Below are positions 47,531-59,600 of a DNA stretch of 64,000 bases, one piece after another. Below the pieces are notes generated by a model, which was not told the origin of the DNA, searched no databases, and saw only the letters and a list, made by a program, of their open reading frames with translations. A program made the position numbers and the translations under genes. Position 1 is the stretch's first letter; each line of letters begins with the position of its first letter. This DNA is from Apostichopus japonicus (lineage: Eukaryota; Echinodermata; Holothuroidea; Aspidochirotida; Stichopodidae), in the NCBI RefSeq assembly GCF_037975245.1, contig NC_092565.1, positions 14,723,499 to 14,787,498 on the forward strand. The letters run 5' to 3'.

Positions 47531-49777
47531 GCAAACGGATCGAACTATATAAGGTTTTGGCCTGAAGATACATGAACCCTGTGTCCATTGCATCATCCAG
47601 TGGGTGTGATTATTTTGAACCAGGGCACTTTCAGTCACAGACCAATCATTGTGTGACTGACTTGTGACACCTTTCTGTAAGAAAAATGTTCACATTTTGG
47701 GGTTTTATAAGTATAGAATAAAACATATGGAAATATGTTTTTATGTTTTCCAAATCAAAGGTGATTGCAGTTTTGTTAAAACATGAATTTAATTTCGTAT
47801 TATATTCATAGATTTCTTTAATTTGTCAAACTGCTTTCCTTAAAAGCAGATATAGAGATATCAAAATTGCTGTGCTTGAAAATTTACAAAATGCATGTTG
47901 AATAATGCTTCATGGTTATCATGTACATACAAGCAGTATTGCACAGTTTGATTTTAAATAAATTTTAAAAAAACGTAATTGCTTTAATGTAAGTCATACA
48001 ATGCAGATCCATTGTCTCAATAAACTATAAAAACTATCAGAAGAATGTGTTTGCAGTATTTCTTTTGTTTTTTCTGTGGAATTGTGGTTTGCTCAGGGTC
48101 AGGGTAGAAGAGTAATAGGTTGTCTTTACTTCAGTTTGGAAGTTAGATTATTGCCTTATAGTGATTCTGTGGACTTGAACTACTGAGGTACAACTAATGG
48201 AGCCAGAAATATATATATATATTTTATAAAGTTGTTTATTGTTTCAATATTGCATGATATGGGGATTTCCATGGTATTTTCAAGTTAAGCAACAGCTTTT
48301 TTGATAAAAATTCCACAAAACACATTATTGTTGTGTCAACCATATTTGATACTATTGGCAGACAATTATGACACCTCCAGGACCCTGTACCCATCCCCTT
48401 ACCCTATCTCCCCCCTCCCTCTCAAAACAAAACTGGTTGTGATGTGTAAGAGCTAGGTGGGGCAGGTTTGGGTGGATGGACATTAATGGAGAGTTGAAGG
48501 ATCTGTGGAGTGCTAATCAAATTTACAGTGGATCAATGGAGAAGGTTGCAAATGTGGACAGTACCAAATATCTCTATTACCATAGTTGTCCCTCTCATCC
48601 TCCCCCCCCCCCCCTCCTTCACCAGTTGGTCCTCATGTTCAGTGCAGTTCTCCACCAATTATCCACTTGGAACTGCAGCTTGCCTTTAAGAAACTACAGT
48701 TCTTAGAAAGTTGTTTATTTGCATAAGTTCATAACAAAGCTGTCACTCAAATCCCAAAAAATAAGAGATAACTAATAGGCCCTACCGCCGGAAATCCGTT
48801 GTACTTACGAGTAGTTAGACAGGAATCATACCTAATTCGCATAAAATAAATACTACTTTTCACTAAGTACTGTATGAAACAAAACAAACTTAAAATCAAC
48901 TTTAAGAGCAGAATAAATGACGAATTTCAACTATCAAATTGTAAATTCGGCATTTTAAAGTTTTTTTCGTTAATGTATCACTTTCCTGTCATAAAAGTCG
49001 AAATATGGAAATTTTATGTCGAAATTTCCACCTTTAAAGAAAAATTGTTGAGATTAAATGTCACACAGTAGAGCTTCCGAATTTCCATAAAAGCCACATG
49101 TGACGGATTTACAGTGAGACCGACCTTTGTTTTCTTTTGTCTTTTTTTGTTTGTTTTTTGTATCACGGTGGTATTTCAAATCTCGTCATGTGCAAAAAGC
49201 TTCAACCGATGACATATAAAGTGAAGGAGATTTACATGCGGCTCAGCTGTGGACTTCTTTCATGACTGATACAAGACTATAGAAACACTGAATTAAGCTG
49301 CAAAACTCTTTCTCAAACCACTATGTACAGTATTACATTTGTTGCAGACATCCCATTTTTGTGATGTTAGAATGTTAAAACGACTGCTCTTTGACTATGG
49401 AACGTCTTGTAAAATCGTCAGACCTCGAGCATTAATTTTCTTGTGGGGCATTTCCAAATTTATACCTTTGGGGGTTGGCAGATCCGCTTTCTGAAACTAT
49501 TTTTTTCTTATTTCAATTACCATGTACCTTTGAAACCACCGTATGTGCGTGATGGATATTAAGATAAACATTTCTGAAAGAGAAATACCTTAATTGTATC
49601 GGACCTTCGATGACTAAATTACTACACAGAAATTAATACATTTCTGTGGTATACTAACAGACCATCGAATATACATAATCAGTGCTATGCAAGTTGAATG
49701 TTTCCCCGCGGGGGCATATAACTAAGTGAGCTCACCGTCTCCTTGAGGCTTTGTGGGTGGTTTCAATCGGAAGGTGA
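47531..49777. other. Intergenic DNA before drebrin-like
   Basis: No coding region was recognised. AATAAA at about 48019 could serve an unseen transcript or a distal RRP12 end. A C run lies at about 48602-48614. Confidence 0.4.
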
Positions 49778-49785
49778 TATATAAA
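49778..49785 (+). promoter_or_regulatory. TATA-like element before drebrin-like
   Basis: TATATAAA lies 31-38 bases before the ATG. If used, the 5' UTR would be only a few bases long, so the real promoter may lie further upstream. Confidence 0.25.
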
Positions 49786-49815
49786 CCAGGAAGCGAAGCC
49801 GCTGGTACACAAGCC

Positions 49816-52800
49816 ATGGCTAAATTCGTCAAAAACCGAGATGCAATCACGAAAGCGTGGAAGGATGTGTGCGATGCCTCTTCAGACATAAAATGGTAAA
49901 CTATTTTGTTTTATTATGACTGTCAGACTTGTTTCCACTCGACGAAGTAACCAAGTCACTAGTAAGACTACAGTTAGGCTACTATAGTTAATCCGCTAGT
50001 CCCTGCGTTTCATTGTACTCCGCTACACTATAGCCTACTTATCCCTTTGACTAGCCTACACACTCAATACTACACTTCCGGGTGTTTACTTTCACGCTTA
50101 AACTTTAAGACTGATACATATTAAGGAACAACATGAAATTGTCTCCTCTGAATGGAAATACATGACCTGAGGCAAAGAAAATTTGAAAAGATGTACATTT
50201 TAGGCCCCTGGATTGCTACTAGGCTATTTAGGCCTAAGCCAATATTTGGGTTACGGTAGACCTGCACTGATAATGTTAATGTTGCTAACAGCCGACAAAA
50301 TTAACCTTTCGGAGAGAAGCAATGCTTAAAAGTAGTCATAGGGAATATTACACTAGTTCCCTGGGAAACTTTGGTGGCGAACTGTAGAACGTAATCTTAA
50401 AAAAAGCATGCAATCAGCTACTTATATTTTGTAATAAATGAGCGTTTTTTGTTTTGTCACAGGGCCATATTTGGATATGAAGGGAAAACTGATGAAGTAA
50501 AAGTTGTTGAGACTGGAGGTAGGTGCTTAAATATATACACTGGCCCACTGAAACTGCTGTACTACACTGGCCCACTGAAACTGCTGTACTACATTGGCCC
50601 ACTTGAAACTGCTGTACTACAATGGCACACTGAAACCTGCTATACCCCACTGACTCCCTGTGTTTTCTACTCTTCCACTGATACATGCTGAACTTCACAA
50701 AAACCTGTTGTATCCCACTGGCCTACAGTATCCCACTGAAACCTGTTGTACCTCAATAGCCTATTGAAGCCTACTGACCCTCGGAAACATTGGAAGTTTC
50801 CCGTGAAACATACTTTTCCTCTCAGGTCTATTGTAAACCAGATTCAGTACTAGTATTAACTTCAAGGTTTCAACATCATGTTTAGTATTGTCAGTGTAAA
50901 AGCTGAGTAATGGGTGGAGAAGGTGCAATCATTATCAAACATTCCAGTTGTGACTGTATAACATACTCATGTTATTAGAAATGCCATCAGTCATCATGCA
51001 CTGTCCACTTTAATCACTTTTACATTTTGTTCCATTTGGTCCTTGATAAACTAAGATCAATAAGTTGAGTTTGGTTCCCTCAACCAAGCTGTTCAAAACT
51101 GATGGAATACAGGAAATCGTTTACAGTTTATTGATAAACGTTGATCTTTAGTGAATATAAGACCCTGCTAAAATGAATGTTCATATCAAGAACTGATTTC
51201 AATATACTTACCGGGTATTTTAAGATACCCAGGGGGTGGTTACGTCCTATGGCAGGGCTTAAACATTGCTTTCATCGTATACATAATAACTGATACCTAT
51301 CATGGGTGCTTTAAGCGGTACATAGTACAAATCATTTTGCTTTGCCACTTAAATTACAAGCATCTTGCACACCAAAAAACAGTAAATTCGAAAATGTTTC
51401 ATCTCATCATTTCTGGTCTAACCTTCCTTCATCTTCATTGTTTTCTTTGTAGATGGAGATCTTGAGGAGATGGCAGAGGAGTTGAGCAGCAGTAAAGTCC
51501 AATATGCTTTCTGTCAAGTTGTAGATCCAAACACAAATCTTTTCAAATTAGTTTTAATTAATTGGGTAAGAGATATTATAAATTTATAAGATGAAATAAT
51601 AGAAATATGTTTGTTGTCTGATCAAGACCTTATTTTGAGCTGCATTTTACACTCATTCTGACTAAGATATTCATGTTGCTACAAACCATCAACTTTTTTC
51701 ATTTAACAGAAATATTATCAATTCTCTATGCTGGAACGGAACCACTTTGTAAAGAATTTTAGTATACTTTAAAGGTAATGTTTTCATGATACAGTTTTTT
51801 TTTAAATTTCTTCCCACTAGATTGGTGAGGCATGTCCGGAAGCTAGAAAGGGATTGTGTTCTCGTCATTTTCCAGATGTAGCCAGAATACTAAGGGTGAG
51901 TGAGGTCAAGTTAGCTTGACCTTTTTTGACATGCCAGAAATTTGGCAGTTGTTTTGCATATTGTTTATATGTACGATAAAAGAAAAATCTTACCCTAAGC
52001 AAGAGTTTTAGAACAAACAATATATGTTTTAGCCATTAGTAATTGTTGCTTCCTTTCATAGAGCTCTAAGGGACTGCTCAGACTGTGAGGGCCAGCTCAA
52101 ACCCTGCACTTTCACTGTGGTCAAAGGATCTCAACTTTGGAGTATAAGTCAAATTTGTATTTGTGTTTTCACATACTTTGAAATAACTAAAAACTGTTGT
52201 AAACTCAGCAGGTGGTGATCAATTATGTATATTTCCTTTTGATTCTTTACAGGGAGCTCATGTGACCATTAACGCACGTTCTGAAGATGATGTCGAGGAA
52301 AGTTTCATCCTCGATAAAGTGTCAAAGTCCTCTGGCTCTAATTACAGCTTCCACAAGGAGAAAGCTGTACCTTTGGAAGAACCCAAACCAGTTAGTTCCG
52401 TTTATAAGAGGACGATGGCTGCCGCTGAAATCAAGGGCAAGAACAGAGATGAATTCTGGGACAAGTTGGAGGTAAAAATCAATAAAGCATCGCTAAGAAT
52501 TGTTCCTCTTGTTGTTGATGGAATATGGTGAACATATTCTTTAGTTCTTCAAATTTACAAAAGCTTGCTATATTAATACTGGCATATATGCTCTCATTAT
52601 TAGAAAACAGCACCAGGTGTATGCAAACTGCTTATCTAATATTCTAATCATCTTTGCTGTACTATAGGGTTTAGTTGGTTAAATTTTAAACATCCTCTTA
52701 TACAGAATAAGGAGTGTGCCTGATGAAAGTAACCAAATAACATCAAACTTTAATCTTGGGATACTGTTTTTGTTTTCTGCTGTGAGTATAGGTAAAGTTA

Positions 52801-53627
52801 CTAAAATATTAAATGTGCTCAGCTCAATAACTTATTTGAGATCAAACCCCCAAAAATGGAGAAATCTGGTTAATACGATTAGGAAAGGTTTCCTTACTTA
52901 GTTATGTATACAGCGATGCCTAATGAAGCCCTGTGCCTCTGACAGCCTTCATTTTTCTATTTGTCAGCAAGAGCAAAAGTCTAGTCAAGTCCAAGAGAGG
53001 CAGATGCGAGAGGAAGAAGCGAGAGCGGTCGAGCAGGAGCGGAGGCAACGAGAAGAGCAGGAAGCTATTAAGAGGGAGAGAGAATTACAGGAAAAGAGCA
53101 GAATCATCAGCGAGAAAGAGTAAGTCATTAGCAGTGGCGTAGCGTCCATACAGTCAGAGGGGCGGATGCCCCCTGACGGACTCAAATGGACTGCTGGCGC
53201 CCTTTTCAGCTTTTTACCACTTTTTACTTATTCGCTTTTATTGACTTTTTTATTGCGCTCTCAAATACCTATTGACATTTGTCACATTTTGTTGGTGTAA
53301 TTTTCTGACCAAATGGCGATGACACCTATTTATTCTTCGTTTATCTACAAATTAGCAAGGCCTGGAAAGGGTAATTTCCGGCGATCTAGGGAGTATCTTT
53401 GCTCAAAAAAATTCTGTACGCTCTGCGCCAACCTGTGGTGGCACTCCGCTTAGATAGAGTCAAAAGCGCCCCTACAGACCATGCTCGCCCCCCCCCTGAC
53501 CATTCTCGCCACCCCTAGCTCCGCCACTGGTCATTAGCTTTCTATTTCCTCGCTCTTCTAGTTTCATAATTTTTGGTTCCTTGCTTTTTGCAAAGCAAGG
53601 AACCTATGCGTTCAACTTGGCGTGTGT

Positions 53628-53666
<39 letters not shown>

Positions 53667-56600
53667 TATGTGTGTGTGTGTGTATGTGACGTTTGGCTTG
53701 TGTACACGATATCTCAATAAGGAAATGATGTATCATGATGAAACTTGTTGGGTGGATAGCCCATAGTAAGAGGAAGATCCCTATTGTTTTTGGTGCCCGC
53801 AAAGGTCACCAAAGGTCAGTTAGATGCCAAAAACCAATATATTAAAAACAGCAATAACTCCCATTGACAGGGTCCGACATGGTTGATATTTTGGGAGTAG
53901 TTGTGAATGGGGTAAGGCATCGTTTCCAAACTTAACGGTAATGTGAACGAAGGTCAACAAAGGTCAATTAATGATAAAAAACTAGTATTTTTGCGATAAC
54001 TTGAGAACGAAATGTCCGTTAGGGTTGGGAGTTGCTTCAATGTAATCCAATTGTCGACCCGCACCTGGGTGACCCTTGACCTCAATTTGACCTTTGGTGA
54101 CCTTTACGTGTTTTTGGGGATTTTTACAGTTTTGATGCTATTTTCAGATGTCAAAGGTACCTTCTGAACATAAATGTCAATAGGTTGACCCCGTGTGACC
54201 TTTATGTGCGAAGTTATATGGGGTCAAAGTTTTTCGGTCGGAGTTAGGATGGTTGTACAGACTTGTCGTTTTGTTTTTTGGAATCAGGAGATTAAACTAC
54301 ATCTGAAACCAAGGTCAAAAGGTCAAAGGTCACATTAGAAAAAATGTGCTTATTTTGGGAGGAAACGAGCAAAAAAGAAAATGTTTGGTTTTGATGCTAG
54401 ATTTGGATACCAAAGGTACCTTCCGATCAAAAATGTCAATGGGTTGACACCCGTGTGACCTTCGTGTGCGAAGTTATACGAGGTCAAAGTTAATTTTCAG
54501 ACATTTAATGCAATAACTCCCAGTTCCAAGGTGTGACGTGGTTGATATTTTTGGACAAGTTGCAAATGGTATAGGGGAATATTTTCAAACTTAACGGTCA
54601 TGTGATCCGAGGTCACCAAAGGTCAATTAATGTTAAAAAACTAGTATTTTGGGAGGAGAAAATGGGCAAAGAAAAAAATGTTTGAATTTGTATAGTTTGA
54701 TGCTCTATTTAGGTCTCACCGATCAAAAATGTCAATAAGTTGACCCAAGGTGACCTTTGTATGTTAAGTTATATGAGGTCAAAGTTAATTTTCAGACATT
54801 TAGTGTAATAACTCCCAGTGCCAAGGTATTACACGGTTGATATTTTGGGACAAGTTGCAAATGGTATAGGGGAATATTTTCAAAATTAACGGTCATGTGA
54901 TCCGAGGTCACTAAAGGTCAATTAATGATAAAAAACTAGTATTTTTGCGATAACTTGAGAACAAATTGTCCGTTAGGGTTGGGAGTTGCTTCAATGTAAT
55001 CCAATTGTCGACCCGCATCTGGGTGACCCTTGACCTACATTTGACCTCTGGTGACCTCTGCTGACCTTTTTGTGTTTTGTGGATTTTAACAGTTTCGATG
55101 CTATTTTCAGATGTTAAAGGTACCTTCTGATCATAAATGTCAATGGGTTGACCCCCGTGTGACCTTTGTGTGCGAAGTTATACGAGGTCAAAGTTAATTT
55201 TCAGACATTTTATGCAATGACTCCCAGTTCCAAGGTGTGACACGGTTGATATTGTTGGAGTAGTTGCAAATGGTATAGGGTAATATTTTCAAACTTAACG
55301 GTCATGTGATCCAAGGTCACCAAAGGTCAATTAATGATAAAAAACTAGTATTTTTGCGATAACTTGAGAACGAATTGTCAGTTAGGGTTGGGAGTTGCTT
55401 CTACGTAATCCAATCGTCCACCCACATCTGGGTGACCCTTGACCTCAATTTGACCTCTGGTGACCTTTTCGTGTTTTGGGGATTTTTACAGTTTCGATGC
55501 TATTTTCAGATGTTAAAGGTACCTTCTGATCATAAATGTCAATAGGTTGACCCCTGGATGAGCTTTGTGTGTGAAGTTATAGGAGGTCAAAGTTAATTTT
55601 CAGACATTTCATGCAATAACTCCCAGTGCCAAGGTGTGACAAGGTTGATTTTTTTGGACAAGTTGCGAATGGTATAGGGGAATATTTTCAAACTTAGCGG
55701 TCATGTGATCCAAGGTCACCAAAGGTCAGCTAATGTTAAAAAAACTAGTATTTTAGGGGGAGAAAATGGGCAAAGAAAACATGTTTGAATTTTTACAGTT
55801 TTGATGCTCCGTTTAGGTCTCACCGATCAAAAATGTCAATTGGTTGACCTACGGGTGACCTTTGTGTGTGAAGTTATGTATACAAGTTCAAAGTTAATTT
55901 TCAGACATTTAATGCAATTAAATTCCAATGCCAAGGTGTGACACGGTTGATAATATGGGACAAGTTGTGAATGGGGTGTTGGAACATTTTCAAACTTAAA
56001 GATCATGTCATCTGTGGTCACGAATGTTATCATATCTGTTGACCCGCTTGTAGGTGACCTTATACTTCTTACATTTTCGACGCCATATTTAGATCTCAAA
56101 AGTGCCTTTTGATCAAAAATCCGATCACATTTTGTGATCACAAAAGTGTTGGCTATATAGTGTTGGTTACTTTATGCGTACATGTAGGACCACAATTACT
56201 TGGACTATTTAAGCCCAATCTTGCTTGATAATATTATGTGTATTGTCATATACCCCAAGCAAGGAACCACAGTGCCCTTGGGCTCTTGTTGAGAGATTTT
56301 GTTGTTGCTAAGAGCTGCTACTGTAGTGTGGTTATCACAGTGTCAGTAGAGGTTTTGACACTTATTTGCCTTAGGTAAAGTTTACACAAATGTCATAGCT
56401 GGTCAGGTCATGGGGCGTGGGGGGGGGCTTCATTGTCAGATGCAGCAGTAGGGGATGGTCTTTCTTTGAATTTGGAATTCTTAGAATCTTAATGTAAGCA
56501 TACTGCCATGTTTAACTCTGGCCCCTGGTCATGTAGAAATAGGCTGCACTAGTTTAGGTAATCACTCAGAGAAGATATGCATGCAGTCAATGGCTTGGTA

Positions 56601-59600
56601 CAAAATTCAAGTGCAGAAGGTGTGTAATTGCAAGTGGATAATTTCTGCTGTTCCAGCTATATGCCAAATATTTGGGATATTAACTGCTTATCATCAAATG
56701 GAATTTGAAACAGACTTAAGGTGTTTGATAGTTACAGATTCCTGCAGCAACACATTTCTAAACCTCTGCCTGTGATGGAATCCATGCAATGGAACACTGA
56801 AAATTAGGTGGTTGATTACCACATTGACTCCTAGTGTAAAGTATGTAGGTTGGACGTGTGGTGTGTTAGTCTCTGTATGTGGATGCACATGTTCACATAC
56901 AAATAGTTCCCTCTGAGCTTTATGCTGGTACGGACACTCGATCTATTAATTTATTGATGAGAATGAAACTGACATGGTTTCCCACAAACTTTAAAACACG
57001 ATTTATGACTAGCAGGCAATGTCATAATTTATGTCATCTCCTGTCTAGTACTAGATGTGTCCAGGCCTGACAAAAGGGTGGGTCAGTGGGCTACAGGTCT
57101 GGGTCAGTTAGGGGGTGTGAGACAATTGGGGCCAAGGAGAGTATGTGATAGAGAAGTGTATATTCTCATTTTTTACTGATTTCACTGTGAATCTTCGTTG
57201 AAACCTGCAAGAACCAAATACCAGCGATGTGTTATTTGTTTGTATTCTCTGAAGAGCTGTCGCTGAAATAACTAGCAATAATTAATTGGTTTTGCATTTT
57301 CTTTTACCTTCAGGAGACAACTAGAAGCAGAAGCAGAGGAAAGGGCAGCTGCTGACAGAGCTAGATTTGTAAGTATTAATCAGCCAGTTTGGGGTGGGGG
57401 GTGGGGGCAGCTAGTTTAGGTACGGGGTGGGGGAGGGATGGGGGAAGATGAGGTATCAGGGGAGGGATAATAACAGTGGGAATGTTTGTTTGAGTAAGAG
57501 CACCTGAATTTTGGATTTTGGTTTGACTACTGTAGACTCAAAAACCATGGGCGTTTGCAGTGATAGGTAAAATATAATATATAATTACATGCACAAATTC
57601 TTTGCTTTTATGCATACATGTGCTTATAATGTTAGAAGTTTGGGATTAGTATCTTCTGGGAAAAGATTCAAGTTGCATCATTGACTTGTTGGTACTTAAG
57701 GTTTATTTGATGAGAAAATGTAGGATTTTTGCAGATTGATCAGGTGAATTCTTATTTCCAATAATATTTAACCTTCGGGGAAACTGTGCACAGAAAACAA
57801 GAATACTACAAAACAGTATGAAACTTACATCCTTGTCTGTGTAATACAACAAGATGTGTTCAGTAGCTACTATGTTTAGTGACTAATTCTATCGGTTTAC
57901 TATGTTTAGTGACTCATTCTATCGGTTTACTATGTAAATAGTGACTCATTCTATCGGATTTTGTATCGGTTGATTTAGTTTTAAATCATGAAAACTCATA
58001 ATCATAAATTCATAACCTATTCCCTTTATGCTTTAAGGTTATGATTTACAGCTCATAAAGTTAAGATTTGAAGAACAGAGAATTCAGAAGTTGTATAATT
58101 GAATTTCGGAGTGAAACTTCAGGTGCTTTTTATGCTCTCTCCTAATGATTGTTAAAAACCAAAGATGCAAATAGGAAAACATAAAGTTTTGTCTGGTATA
58201 ATGAATTGTTACTCTACGATTTCCTTCAAGGGCTTTGCTCACCCCTCTCTTGTCCTCTAGACAATATTCTGCACCCTTCTTTGCCGTGATCTAAATCTGG
58301 TGTATGAAGTTAGGCTTTGAAATCTGTCGATTGAAACCTTGTCTTTTGTTTTCAGTTTAGCGTTCAGTCTTATATTCTGCGCCAGTGAAGAAGGTCTTGC
58401 ATATTGGTTCACATGTTTTACATTAAGAGTGCCCAATAATTTTCACAAGAAGAAATGGAGATTCTCTTATTTGTGTTGTTTGAAGTTCATGTTTACTTCT
58501 ACAAGTAGCTTTTCTTTTAAACATGAACCAACTATCAAACTCCTTAGTTACTAATCTGATATGAAATAGTTTCTTTTATAATATTAAAAGGTAAATCATG
58601 GAAGACTACCCCAAGGAAGCTTTCATTTCTTTAGCTTTGCTTTGAAGTCGTCAATCTTCTTTTATTTGATAACTCAAGTATTTTGATATGGGATTGGATT
58701 CTCCGGTAGCGTCAGCCTAAGGGCGCAGAATACAGATCTTGGCCCCGATTGGGGGGGGGGGGGGTGGATCAAGAGTTAGGCTATGAATCCTTTAAAATTA
58801 AAGATTGATGGCTCCAAATCAATGTTGCTAATTTTAAGTTGAATCATGTGTAGAAATGATACAGCCTATAAAGATAATAAAAAATCTTGAGACCGTTCTA
58901 ATTTGTGATATTCCAGATTCTGACCAAAGTCTCTGTGGCCTTCAGAATGTTGAGGGAGACTACTATGATGTGATATTATGAAATAACAAGATATGCCCAC
59001 CCTCAAAATACAAGTACTATTAATTACCATATTGCTTAAAAAAAAAAATTTAAAAAGGGGGGATTCACCAGTGAAATGAAGCTATTCCAAATAAGCTCTG
59101 TCTATATGCATGCCAAACACGGGTGGTTTAATAAAAATTTAGTTTTCCAGAAGGATTAAATGTAGGTAATGCAAAATACGAGTAATTAACTTGGGACTTT
59201 TCTAGAGAAGCTATAAGGGGCTTTGAGCAGTTAAATTCAATAAATTCCAGACTGGTACGTGACACTAGCAAGAAGTTAGTTGAAGGGTTCAGATTATCCA
59301 CTCCCTGTAGGCTAGTATCAGAAGTCACTTCAGCATAGCGTAGAAAGTATAGAATTTATTAGTACTTGGTACGTTAGGAATTGTCCTGGGAGGAAAGCAA
59401 CATGGTGTACTCAGTGTGACTTTTGCTTGAGACTGATGTTGTAAGATAACACAGATGTGTGATAAACACTTAATCTGCTTTTGCATTACTCATGGGTGTG
59501 GTAGAATTGTGACATGTTGTTTGATACTTTTATGTTCTCACTTTTTGGTTTTTGATTTTTGTAATAGGAAAAGTCAGAAGCAGATGTTGATACAAGTTCA

